DNA from: an uncultured Leifsonia sp.
Lineage (GTDB): Bacteria; Actinomycetota; Actinomycetes; Actinomycetales; Microbacteriaceae
Length of the DNA: 56,834 bases
NCBI RefSeq assembly: GCF_945957465.1
Contig: NZ_CAMFLC010000024.1
Coordinates: 1 to 56,834, forward strand
Direction: 5' to 3'
Shown here: positions 49,092-56,834 of the stretch, in pieces
How positions within the stretch are numbered: position 1 is the stretch's first letter
Layout: the number at the start of each line of letters is the position of its first letter
Translations under genes and position numbers: made by a program
Notes under the pieces: generated by a model
What the model saw: the letters and a program-made list of their open reading frames with translations, nothing else
Databases searched by the model: none
Told to the model about the DNA's origin: nothing

Positions 49092-49961
49092 TCAGTAAGG
49101 AGAACAGCGGGAGCGGCCGGGATGGTCCCGGCGTTGCTGTGAGTTCGCTGAGGGTGGTCGGATCGGGAGGGCGGCATCGATCACCGACGCGACGGCCGCC
49201 CATTCGCGGAGGACCTGACTCGCTGTGATGCGCAGTCGGCGATCACCGCGTGCTTCCAGCACCGCGTCTCGTCGGCGATCCCGCTCGAAGGCGTTTCGGT
49301 CGGAATGGAACGCGAATCCGTCGATCTCGAGGTAGAGCTCGCCATCCACGCGCATGTCGACGCGGCCCACTCCGGGCACGTGCACCTGCTGCTCGACGTG
49401 CCGACCAGCGTGCTCCAGGCGCTGACGGACAAGCGACTCCACCCCCGAGTCGGACCCCGCCCGCGCGAACTCGGCACGCGAGCGCGCCGCGCGCGGCTGA
49501 TCCTCGAGGATGTCGTGGAGTCCGCTGCGCGTCACCACCCCCGCTGTCAAAGCCGTATCGAAAACCGCGACAGCCGTCTCGTGATCGGCGCAGCGGGCGA
49601 CCGAGCGAAGACAATCCGCCAACGACACCCGCCAGAGCTCGTCGTGCCGCTCGCATCGCCGCCAGTGCCGCACGACCTCAGCAGGCGGGGCGTGGCCGTT
49701 CGGAGGAAGCAAGAGATGAGTACGACGGTCCGTCCCCGCCCACAGCCCATAGCTCTCGCTGGCGGTCACGCACGAGAGCCGGCCCCCGGCGAGCACGGCA
49801 TCCAACGCGGCGCCTCCCAGCAAGGGCGAAACGTACACGCCCGGGCGCAGCCGCCGGATGACGCCCTCCCGAACGGCGTCGCGCAGTTCGGGAGGCGTGG
49901 CGCCGGCCATCCGAAGCTGGTGGGTCGTCGCTGCGCCGCCCAGCGCGCGGAGCTGATTCAT
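49092..49961 (-). CDS. AbiEi-like winged helix fused to DUF559/Vsr-like nuclease domain
   Basis: This 289-aa protein starts with a short winged-helix segment (residues 1-50, with [10 protein letters not shown] and [11 protein letters not shown]) like AbiEi-type antitoxin domains. The C-terminal part (about 170-260) has the DUF559/very-short-patch-repair nuclease pattern: Glu175 in GVESLVRQ, Asp202 in GRVDMRVD and the LEIDG strand with Glu212 and Asp214. Such fusions are frequent in Actinobacteria and remain uncharacterised; no toxin partner is adjacent. ATG 49961 is the likely start, with GTG 49970 as an alternative. It precedes msrB on the same strand. Confidence 0.8.
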   Translation of the reverse strand: MNQLRALGGAATTHQLRMAGATPPELRDAVREGVIRRLRPGVYVSPLLGGAALDAVLAGGRLSCVTASESYGLWAGTDRRTHLLLPPNGHAPPAEVVRHWRRCERHDELWRVSLADCLRSVARCADHETAVAVFDTALTAGVVTRSGLHDILEDQPRAARSRAEFARAGSDSGVESLVRQRLEHAGRHVEQQVHVPGVGRVDMRVDGELYLEIDGFAFHSDRNAFERDRRRDAVLEARGDRRLRITASQVLREWAAVASVIDAALPIRPPSANSQQRRDHPGRSRCSPY

Positions 49962-50098
49962 CCAGGTCACGTCTCGATGCTGGTGCGGAGCCGGCGTCGG
50001 CGCGCGCTTCGCCCGAAATCTGTGGAGAAGCGACCCCGGAGGGCGTCTGTTCACGAGAGGAGACCCGCGCGACAATCTCCTGCAGTTGGGCGCCTGGG

Positions 50099-50132
50099 AG
50101 GAGATTGCGAGTGCGTCGACGCGCAATCTCCT
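50099..50132 (-). terminator. Hairpin at the end of the MscS gene
   Basis: An 11-bp perfect stem (50099-50109 with 50122-50132) overlaps the stop codon of the channel gene, with a 12-nt loop. The stem sequence CAATCTCCT recurs at 50073-50081, giving three copies in 60 nt. Confidence 0.5.
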
Positions 50133-51333
50133 ATTCGGGGGGTGGGGGGTGGGGAGAGGGTGGGGGTGGGGGGACGATTGGGGTGGCGTCGGTGAATTGG
50201 GAGGCTCGCTGCTCCTTTTCGGGGGTGCCGCCGAAGAGGCGGCCCTCGGCCTCGGTGGCGCTGCGCGCACGAGAGGTCGGCAGTTGCTGCTCGGGAGGCT
50301 CCACCATCTCGACGCGGCGGCGCGGAAGCGAAGCCGGCGAGTAGCGTTGCATCCAGTCCACCAGGCGCTCGCGCACGTGGCAGCGCAGATCGAACAGCGT
50401 CGGGGCGTCCCGGCCGGTGACCAGCACGCGCACACGCACCCAGCCCTGCGTCGCGTCGGTGACCTGCAGCACCCCGGTGCGGCCGTCCCACAGGTCGGTC
50501 GCCGACAGGATCCGGTTCAGCTCGGCGCGCATCCCCGACGGCGACACCCGCCAGTCCAGGTCGAACTCCACCGAGCCGAGGAGTTCGCTGTGCCGGCGCG
50601 TCCAATTCTCGAAGGGCTTCGTCGTGAAGTAGGTGGAGGGCAGCACCAGTCGCCGGTCGTCCCAGATGTGGACCACGACATAGGTGAGCGTGATCTCCTC
50701 GATCGTCCCCCACTGCTGCTCGACGACCACGACGTCGTCGATGCGGAGCGCGTCGCTGAAGGCGAGCTGGATGCCGGCGAACAGGTTCGCCAGGCTCGAC
50801 TGCGCCGCCACACCGGCGATCACGCCGATGATCCCGGCGGATGCCAGCAGGCTGGCGCCGGCGGCCTGGAGCACGGGGAACGTCAGCAGGATCGCGGCGA
50901 GCCCGATCACCACCGCGGCGACCACGGTCAGCCGCCGGAGCACCAGCACCTGGGTGTGCACCCGCCGCGCATAGCGGTTGTCCGGCACGTCGAGGCGGTA
51001 GCGCGCCAGCCCGAGGTCCTCCACGAAGACGAGCAGCGCGGCGCAGAACCAGGTGCCCGCTGCGATCGTCAGGATGAGGAACGTGTGGTGGATGATCTCC
51101 GCCCAGCCGGGCGTCACCTGCGGCGGCAGCGTCACGGCAACGGCGATCCACAGCACCACCACCGCGAGGAACAGCCGGAACGGCACCCGGGCGCGCTTCA
51201 CCAGGAGGGCGGGCCACTGCCGTCGTCGCCCCGCAGCGCGCAGCGCCAGGGCGACGATCGCGGTCACCGCGATGGCGACGACGATCGCGATCACACACGC
51301 GATCACCAATGCGGGCAGGCTGCGCAGGGACAC
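50131..51333 (-). CDS. MscS family mechanosensitive ion channel
   Basis: This 400-aa protein has four or five membrane helices and the MscS pore and beta domain: GASLLASAGIIGVIAGVAAQSSLANLFAG lining the pore, then DVVVVEQQWGTIEEI. It should release ions during osmotic downshock. The C-terminal 60 residues are charged and end in a poly-proline stretch that seems disordered. No operon partner is evident. Confidence 0.92.
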   Translation of the reverse strand: MSLRSLPALVIACVIAIVVAIAVTAIVALALRAAGRRRQWPALLVKRARVPFRLFLAVVVLWIAVAVTLPPQVTPGWAEIIHHTFLILTIAAGTWFCAALLVFVEDLGLARYRLDVPDNRYARRVHTQVLVLRRLTVVAAVVIGLAAILLTFPVLQAAGASLLASAGIIGVIAGVAAQSSLANLFAGIQLAFSDALRIDDVVVVEQQWGTIEEITLTYVVVHIWDDRRLVLPSTYFTTKPFENWTRRHSELLGSVEFDLDWRVSPSGMRAELNRILSATDLWDGRTGVLQVTDATQGWVRVRVLVTGRDAPTLFDLRCHVRERLVDWMQRYSPASLPRRRVEMVEPPEQQLPTSRARSATEAEGRLFGGTPEKEQRASQFTDATPIVPPPPPSPHPPPPE

Positions 51334-51493
51334 GTCGGGCTGCTCCTTCGCTCAGGGGTCGTGCGGACGCCCTGCACTGTACGCGCCGACGGCGGCAGGC
51401 CTTAACCTCGCAGCCCCGACCGCGTTAGTGTGAGTCTTCTGGGGCTCGGGGGAATCGGCTCCGGCGGAAGCCGGCGAAGACGCAAGGAGAGAC

Positions 51494-52489
51494 ATGGCAG
51501 CGACACGGACACTCTTCATCGGCGGCACGGGGGTCATCAGCTCCGCGTGCGTCGCCCGGGCTCTCGAGAAGGGCCACGAGGTCACGGTCGTCAATCGCGG
51601 GAACAGCGAACTGCGGCCGCTGCCGGAGGGTGTGGAGGTGCTGCACGCCGACATCCGCGACCCGGAGAGCGTGCACGCGGTGCTGGGCGAGCGCAGCTTC
51701 GATGTCGCCGCCGAATTCCTCGCGTTCACCCCGGAGCACATCGCGACCGACTTCGACCTGTTCGAGGGCCGGGTCGGGCAGTACGTCTTCATCTCCTCGG
51801 CTTCGGCGTACCAGACCCCGCCTGCGCGGATGCCGGTGACCGAGTCCACGCCGCTGCGCAACCCGTTCTGGCAGTACTCGCGCGACAAGATCGCCTGCGA
51901 GGACCTCCTGGTCGAGGCCTACCGCGACCGCGGCTTCCCCGTCACGATCGTGCGGCCGTCGCACACCTACGACCGAACGATGATCCCGACCAGCGGCCAC
52001 TGGACCGACCTGGAGCGGATGCGCCGCGGCGCCCCCGTCGTGGTGCACGGAGACGGCACCAGCCGATGGACGATCACGCACAACACCGATTTCGCCGTCG
52101 CGTTCGTCGGGCTGCTCGGCCGCCCGGAGGCCGTGGGCGACTCGTTCCACATCACGTCAGACGAAGCGCCGACCTGGGACCAGATCTACTGCTACCTGGC
52201 CGAGGCCCTGGGCGTCGAGGCGGAGCTCGTGCACGTCGCGAGCGAGACCATCGCCGCCGCCCTCCCCGACCTCGGACCGGGCCTCCTGGGCGACAAAGCC
52301 CATTCGATGCACTTCGACAACGCCAAGGTCAAGGCGCTCGTGCCGGAATACCAGGCGAGCGTGCCGTTCGCCCACGGCGCGGGCGAGATCGTCGAGTGGT
52401 ATCTGGCCGACGCCTCCCGGCAGAACGTCGACCCCGATCTGGATGCGGCGTTCGACCGGCTCGTGGACCACGCCCGCTCGGTCGTCTGA
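51494..52489 (+). CDS. NAD-dependent epimerase/dehydratase family protein
   Basis: This 331-aa extended short-chain dehydrogenase has the nucleotide motif FIGGTGVISS at its start and a Tyr-x-x-x-Lys active site (YSRDKIACE) with Ser-Ser-Ala upstream (FISSASAYQ). It resembles sugar-nucleotide epimerases and CSP41-like proteins; the substrate is not evident. ATG 51494 has an AAGGAGA site. Confidence 0.88.
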   Translation: MAATRTLFIGGTGVISSACVARALEKGHEVTVVNRGNSELRPLPEGVEVLHADIRDPESVHAVLGERSFDVAAEFLAFTPEHIATDFDLFEGRVGQYVFISSASAYQTPPARMPVTESTPLRNPFWQYSRDKIACEDLLVEAYRDRGFPVTIVRPSHTYDRTMIPTSGHWTDLERMRRGAPVVVHGDGTSRWTITHNTDFAVAFVGLLGRPEAVGDSFHITSDEAPTWDQIYCYLAEALGVEAELVHVASETIAAALPDLGPGLLGDKAHSMHFDNAKVKALVPEYQASVPFAHGAGEIVEWYLADASRQNVDPDLDAAFDRLVDHARSVV

Positions 52490-52511
52490 GCACTCCCGCC
52501 TCCGTGCCCCT

Positions 52512-52563
52512 CGAAATAATTTCGCTCGGACTCTTTACTATAAAGAAACTTTCCTGATACATT
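52512..52563 (+). promoter_or_regulatory. Promoter and palindrome cluster before the ROK gene
   Basis: An unusually AT-rich stretch holds three dyads: CGAAATAATTTCG (52512-52524), CTTTA-cta-TAAAG (52533-52545) and GAAACTTTC (52545-52553). TTTACT (52534-52539) and TACATT (52558-52563), 18 nt apart, form a plausible promoter that the last two dyads would block. Confidence 0.58.
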
Positions 52564-52597
52564 CTGGCCACGACATCGTTCCGACGAGGGGATGACA

Positions 52598-53761
52598 ATG
52601 GCCGACCGACCCGTCCGGGGCACCCCGGGGTGGCTCCGCGAGACCAACGACCGCACGGCGTTGGCGCTGCTGCTCGAGCACGGTGTGCTCACCCGCACGC
52701 GCATCGGCGAGCTCTCCGGGCTCTCCAAGCCGACCGCCGCGCAGATGGTGTCACGGCTCGAGACGGCCGGTCTCATCCATGTCGTCGGCGAGGTCTCCGC
52801 AGGCCGAGGACCCAACGCCGCCGGCTACGCGGTGCGCACCGACCGGATGCTCGGGGTCGCCGTCGACATCGACGCGGTATCCCTGCGCTCGACCGTCGTG
52901 GACGCCGCCGGGGATGAGCATCCCATCGCCGTGACGCCGCTCGCGCTCCCTCCGGAGGCCGCCCGCACCCCGGAGGCCGACCTCCGGCTCGCGATCGAGG
53001 CGGCGTGCGCCGCGGCCGACGTCGACGCCGAACGCGTCCGCGCGGTCTGCGTCGGCGTGCAGGGCGCACTCGACCCGCGCACCGACGAGCTCACCTACAT
53101 CGAGACGCTCCCCGGTTGGCCCAAGCGCGGCATCCGGCGCCGATTGGAGGATGCCCTCGGGATCGCGGTCCACATCGACAACGACGTGAACCTCGCGGCC
53201 GTCGCCGAGCGACGCGAGGGCGCAGGCGTCGACGCGGGCGGCTTCGCCCTGCTGTGGATGGGAGACGGTCTCGGCCTCGCCGTCGATCAGGCCGGCGCCG
53301 TCCACCGCGGTGCCTCCGGTGGAGCGGGCGAGATCGGCTACCTCCCCATCCCCCGGTCCGCCACCCGGCTCGACCCCGATGCAGCCGACCTGCAGGACCT
53401 CATCGGCGGCCCGGCCGTCGCCGGACTCGCCGCCGCGCGCGGTCTGACCGACGACCTCCACGGGCCGGAAGCCGCGACCGAGGCGCTCGTGTCCGAGCTG
53501 GCCCAGCGCGTCGCGTTCGGCGTGGTGCCCGTGCTCGCCCTGCTGGACCCCGAGCTCGTCGTGCTCGGCGGCCCCACCGGCGCCGCATTCGGCCCGCGGC
53601 TCGCCGAGCTGGTCGCCGGCGAACTGCGAGCCGACTGGGGCGAGCGGGCCGTCGTCGCCACCGGCGTCCCCACCCACCCCGTCCTCCGCGGCGCGCGCGA
53701 GCACCTCCTCGGCGAGGTCCGCGAGGCGCTCTTCGACGAAGTGTCGCGCATCGCCGGATAA
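52598..53761 (+). CDS. ROK family transcriptional regulator
   Basis: This 387-aa protein has an N-terminal winged helix-turn-helix (TRIGELSGLSKPTAAQMVSRLE) and a C-terminal ROK sugar-kinase-like domain, with HIDNDVNLAAVAERR and ASGGAGEIGYLP. The zinc-site Cys cluster of ROK sugar kinases is absent, as in many ROK repressors. It probably senses the sugar imported by the following ABC system. ATG 52598 has GAGGGG 7 nt upstream. Confidence 0.92.
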   Translation: MADRPVRGTPGWLRETNDRTALALLLEHGVLTRTRIGELSGLSKPTAAQMVSRLETAGLIHVVGEVSAGRGPNAAGYAVRTDRMLGVAVDIDAVSLRSTVVDAAGDEHPIAVTPLALPPEAARTPEADLRLAIEAACAAADVDAERVRAVCVGVQGALDPRTDELTYIETLPGWPKRGIRRRLEDALGIAVHIDNDVNLAAVAERREGAGVDAGGFALLWMGDGLGLAVDQAGAVHRGASGGAGEIGYLPIPRSATRLDPDAADLQDLIGGPAVAGLAAARGLTDDLHGPEAATEALVSELAQRVAFGVVPVLALLDPELVVLGGPTGAAFGPRLAELVAGELRADWGERAVVATGVPTHPVLRGAREHLLGEVREALFDEVSRIAG

Positions 53762-53830
53762 GGCGCAGCCGACACCTCCGCACCACACCGTCCACCCGGC
53801 ATCACGAGAAGGATCAGTGAGGAACCACCT

Positions 53831-55162
53831 GTGAAACATCGTCAGCTCATCGCAGCAGCCGCGGTCGCCGCGGCGGCAGCGCTCACCCTGGCCGGCTGCT
53901 CCGGCGGCTCGGCCGGAACGTCGTTCCAGGACAGCACGCCGACCGACTTGTCGGGCACCGTCTCGTTCTGGCACTTCTTCTCCGACCGGGAGGCCAAGGT
54001 CATCCAGTCGGTCGTCGACGACTTCGAGAAGAAGTACCCCAAGATCACCGTCGACGTGCACTCCGGCCAAGACGACGAGAAACTGCAGAAGGCCATCGCC
54101 ACCGGCAGCAAAGTCGACGTCGGTCTCTCCTACTCGACCGACATCGTCGGCAACTTCTGCTCGAACGGCGCGTTCCGGTCGCTCAACAAGGTGATCGAGC
54201 GCGACAAGGTCGACATGAGCCAGTTCAGCGACACCGTGAAGTCGTACACCGAGTTCAAGGGCAACCGCTGCGCGATGCCGATGCTCGCCGATGTCTACGG
54301 TCTGTATTACAACAAGAAGCTGCTGCAGGCCGCCGGCTTCACCGAGCCGCCGAAGACGCTCAGCGAGCTGGAGTCGATGGCCGACAAGCTCACCACCTTC
54401 AACCCGGACGGCTCGATCAAGACCCTCGGCTTCAACCCGACCATGGGCTGGTACGAGAACTCGGCCGCTCACTACGGGCCGGCCGCGGGCGCCGAGTGGC
54501 TGAAAGCCGACGGCACCAGCGCCATCTCGTCGTCACCCGGCTGGAAGGAGCTGATCGCGTGGCAGAAGGCGTTCGTCGACAAGATCGGCTGGGACAAGCT
54601 CAACGCCTTCACCTCCGGTCTCGGTCAGGAGTTCTCGGCCGACAACGCGTTCCAGACCGGCCAGGTCGCCATGAACATGGACGGTGAGTACCGGACGGCG
54701 TTCATCGACGACCAGTCGAAGGATCTCGACTACGGCACCGCGCCGTTCCCGACGGCCGACGACCACACCGAGCTCTACGGCGGCGGCTACATCACCGGCA
54801 ACATCATCGGCATCTCCAAAGGGTCCCAGCACCCGGAGCTGGCCTGGGCCCTGCTGAAGTACCTCACCACCGACACCGGTGCGGTCGTCAAGCTCGCCAA
54901 CGGCCTGAAGAACGTTCCGACCACCAAGGACGCGCTGAACTCCCCCGAACTGGAGGTCTCGCCGCAGTTCAAGACGTTCCTCGACATCGCGTCGAACAAG
55001 AATGTGATGACCACCCCCGCGAGCCCGCTCGGCGCCGGCTACCAGAACACCTTCCAGGACTGGTGGAACAAGTACCAGAGCCAGGGCGGCGACATCGACG
55101 CCGGACTGAAGTCGGTCGACAAGCAGATCAACGACGCCCTCGCGCTCTCGACGGGTCCGTGA
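53831..55162 (+). CDS. Carbohydrate ABC transporter substrate-binding lipoprotein
   Basis: This 443-aa protein has a lipoprotein signal ending TLAGC, then a solute-binding fold of the family 1 type (VSFWHFFSDREAKVIQSVVDDFEKKYP). It should capture a sugar or oligosaccharide outside the cell for the permeases downstream. GTG 53831 is the start, after GAGGA. The sugar is not identifiable. Confidence 0.94.
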   Translation: MKHRQLIAAAAVAAAAALTLAGCSGGSAGTSFQDSTPTDLSGTVSFWHFFSDREAKVIQSVVDDFEKKYPKITVDVHSGQDDEKLQKAIATGSKVDVGLSYSTDIVGNFCSNGAFRSLNKVIERDKVDMSQFSDTVKSYTEFKGNRCAMPMLADVYGLYYNKKLLQAAGFTEPPKTLSELESMADKLTTFNPDGSIKTLGFNPTMGWYENSAAHYGPAAGAEWLKADGTSAISSSPGWKELIAWQKAFVDKIGWDKLNAFTSGLGQEFSADNAFQTGQVAMNMDGEYRTAFIDDQSKDLDYGTAPFPTADDHTELYGGGYITGNIIGISKGSQHPELAWALLKYLTTDTGAVVKLANGLKNVPTTKDALNSPELEVSPQFKTFLDIASNKNVMTTPASPLGAGYQNTFQDWWNKYQSQGGDIDAGLKSVDKQINDALALSTGP

Positions 55163-55166
55163 GCTC

Positions 55167-56150
55167 GTGACGACAACCGCTCAGCGCGTGGGGCGGGCGA
55201 CCGCCCGTCCCACGCGGTCCTCCCGGGGCCGGCGGCGCCGCAACCTGGTGACGCTCGCGTTGCTCGCCCCCGCGCTGCTCGGGCTGGCGATCTTCTTCGT
55301 CTACCCGCTCATCGCCTCCATCTACTACTCCTTCACCCGGTTCGACCTGATCTCGCCGCCGCAGTGGATCGGCCTCCGCAACTACGAGTACCTGTTCACG
55401 CAGGACCCGAACGTCTGGACCGCCACCCTGAACACCCTGTGGTTCGTCGTGATCTGGGTGCCGGTGAAGACCGGGTTCGCGCTCATCGTCGCCGGGCTCC
55501 TGGCGCGTGCACGACGGGCCTCGGGCATCTGGCGCACGATCTTCTACCTGCCCGCCCTGGTGCCGCCGGTGGCGAGCGTCGTGGCGTTCGTCTTCCTGTT
55601 CAACCCGGGGACCGGACCGGTGAACCAGGTGCTCGCCTGGTTCGGGATCACGGGTCCGCTGTGGTTCAACGACCCTGCCTGGTCGAAGCCGTCGCTCGTG
55701 CTGCTCGGCATCTGGGTGATGGGCGACATCATGATCATCCTGCTGGCCGCCCTGCTCGACGTGCCGCGCGAGCAGTACGAAGCGGCCTCCCTCGACGGGG
55801 CGGGCGGACTGCAGAAGGTGCGGTACGTCACACTGCCGAGCATCTCGCCCGTGCTGCTGTTCGCCGTGGTGACCGGCGTCATCGCCGCGATCCAGTACTT
55901 CACGGAGGCCGCCGTCGCCTCCTCGGTCGCCAGCGGCAAGGCCGTGGTCGGCGAGGGCATCGGCAACACGCTCGGCTACCCCGACAACTCCCTCCTGACC
56001 TACACGCAGTGGCTGTACGTGCGCGGGTTCGGTACGTACCAGCTCGGCTACGCCTCCGCGCTCGCCGTGCTGCTGTTCGTCGTCGCGGCGGTCATCCTGC
56101 TCCTGCTCCTGCGCCGCTTCAAGGCGTTCACACCGGAAGGCGCCCAATGA
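55167..56150 (+). CDS. Carbohydrate ABC transporter permease 1 (MalF/UgpA-like)
   Basis: This 327-aa permease has six membrane helices and the EAA loop (YEAASLDGAGGLQKVRYVTLPSI) that contacts the ATPase. It begins 4 nt after the binding-protein gene with a GTG, and its stop overlaps the second permease start (ATGA). The ATPase is not in the window and may be a shared MsiK-like protein, as in other Actinobacteria. Confidence 0.95.
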   Translation: MTTTAQRVGRATARPTRSSRGRRRRNLVTLALLAPALLGLAIFFVYPLIASIYYSFTRFDLISPPQWIGLRNYEYLFTQDPNVWTATLNTLWFVVIWVPVKTGFALIVAGLLARARRASGIWRTIFYLPALVPPVASVVAFVFLFNPGTGPVNQVLAWFGITGPLWFNDPAWSKPSLVLLGIWVMGDIMIILLAALLDVPREQYEAASLDGAGGLQKVRYVTLPSISPVLLFAVVTGVIAAIQYFTEAAVASSVASGKAVVGEGIGNTLGYPDNSLLTYTQWLYVRGFGTYQLGYASALAVLLFVVAAVILLLLLRRFKAFTPEGAQ

Positions 56151-56834
56151 CCTCCGCCACCCTCACCCCGCAGGCTCCAGCCCCCTCCGCCCCGCCGCAG
56201 CGACGGATCCGCGGTCCGCGCTCGCTGCGCGCCCGGCGCGTACTCGGCTGGATCGCCGAGCACGCCGTGCTCATCGTGCTTGCGGTGCTGTTCGTCTCAC
56301 CCGTCGTCTTCGTGTTCCTGACCTCGGTGATGTCGAGCACTCAGACGCTCACGGCCTCCCTGTGGCCGCAGCCGTTCGTCTGGCAGAACTACGTGACGGT
56401 CTTCACCACCGTGCCGCTCGCGCAGTGGTTCGCCAATTCGGCGATGTACGCGATCCTGGCGACGGCGTTCATGCTCATCTCGTCGGTGCCGGCAGCGTAC
56501 GCACTGGCCAAGATCCGCTTCCGCGGCTCCGGGGTCCTGTTCACGGCGATCATCGTCGCGATGCTGCTGCCTCCCCAGGTGACGGCCATCCCGATCTACG
56601 TGATGTGGTCGCAGCTCGGCCTCACCGGGACGCTCTGGCCGCTGATCCTCCCGAATCTGCTCGGCGACGCCTTCTCGATCTTCCTGCTGCGCCAGTTCTT
56701 CCTGACGATCCCGTCGGAGTACTCCGACGCCGCCCGGATCGACGGCAACGGCGAGTTCGGCGTGCTGTGGAGGGTCGTCCTGCCGATGGCGAAGCCCGGC
56801 ATCGCGGCGACGGCGATCTTCATGTTCTTCAACT
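56147..56834 (+). CDS. Carbohydrate ABC transporter permease 2 (MalG/UgpE-like), truncated by window end
   Basis: About 229 residues are visible before the right edge. The frame begins at ATG 56147, overlapping the previous stop, with a Pro/Ala-rich cytoplasmic start, membrane helices, and an EAA loop (YSDAARIDGNGEFGVLWRVVLP). It pairs with permease 1. Only the last part, roughly 60 residues, is missing. Confidence 0.94.
   Translation, partial: MTSATLTPQAPAPSAPPQRRIRGPRSLRARRVLGWIAEHAVLIVLAVLFVSPVVFVFLTSVMSSTQTLTASLWPQPFVWQNYVTVFTTVPLAQWFANSAMYAILATAFMLISSVPAAYALAKIRFRGSGVLFTAIIVAMLLPPQVTAIPIYVMWSQLGLTGTLWPLILPNLLGDAFSIFLLRQFFLTIPSEYSDAARIDGNGEFGVLWRVVLPMAKPGIAATAIFMFFN

Overview
The window is chromosomal DNA of a high-GC actinomycete. 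It is most likely a member of Microbacteriaceae (Leifsonia-like), judged from gene order and protein style without any database search. It is dense with housekeeping genes. I see no rRNA, CRISPR array or insertion sequence, and one tRNA.

Layout. (1) 1-1518, minus strand: ylxR and nusA, with infB expected just beyond the left edge; the nusA 3' end carries an unusual partial duplication plus inverted repeat. (2) 1628-9162: a DUF1206 membrane protein, a TetR-controlled heterodimeric ABC exporter, an aldo/keto reductase, and an alkylation-repair pair ogt-tag. (3) 9570-20441, minus: one long operon sua5-wecA-atpI-atpBEFHAGDC followed by a P-loop kinase and yaaA. (4) 20525-27953: a segment lying inside the usually continuous actinobacterial block prfA-prmC-sua5-wecA-atp. 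It holds a HAD hydrolase, a five-gene translationally coupled cluster that looks like a type VII secretion (WXG100-type) lipase effector with helpers and a candidate immunity lipoprotein, and a TetR/ABC-2 exporter cassette. (5) 27995-41669: the rest of the conserved block, argS-DUF2993-lysA-hom-thrC-thrB-rho-prfA-prmC on minus, interrupted by cysK-cysE on plus. (6) 41770-46731: a lipoprotein, tRNA-Arg(CCG), and a fructose PTS operon fruR-fruK-fruA-ptsH. (7) 46860-51333: rlmC, msrB-msrA, a winged-helix/DUF559 nuclease-like protein and an MscS channel. (8) 51494-56834: an epimerase-like SDR, then a ROK regulator with a carbohydrate ABC importer; its second permease runs off the right end.

The exciting candidate is the cluster at 21073-24962: WXG100-like protein, second small helical protein, 275-aa unknown protein, 617-aa protein with an Ala-rich N-terminal half and a C-terminal alpha/beta-hydrolase domain (Gly-Phe-Ser-Leu-Gly-Gly), and a lipoprotein. 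Four of the five start codons overlap the preceding stop or lie within about 11 nt of it. In outline it parallels the staphylococcal T7SS lipase toxin TslA with its small partners and immunity lipoprotein TilA, but with the domains in the opposite order. A toxin role is inference.

Regulation visible in the sequence includes a TetR operator inside its own promoter spacer, three 10-bp-phased repeats before fruR, a palindrome cluster before the ROK gene, several strong hairpin terminators, and many genes whose -10 box lies 6-10 nt before the start codon, as expected for leaderless mRNAs.
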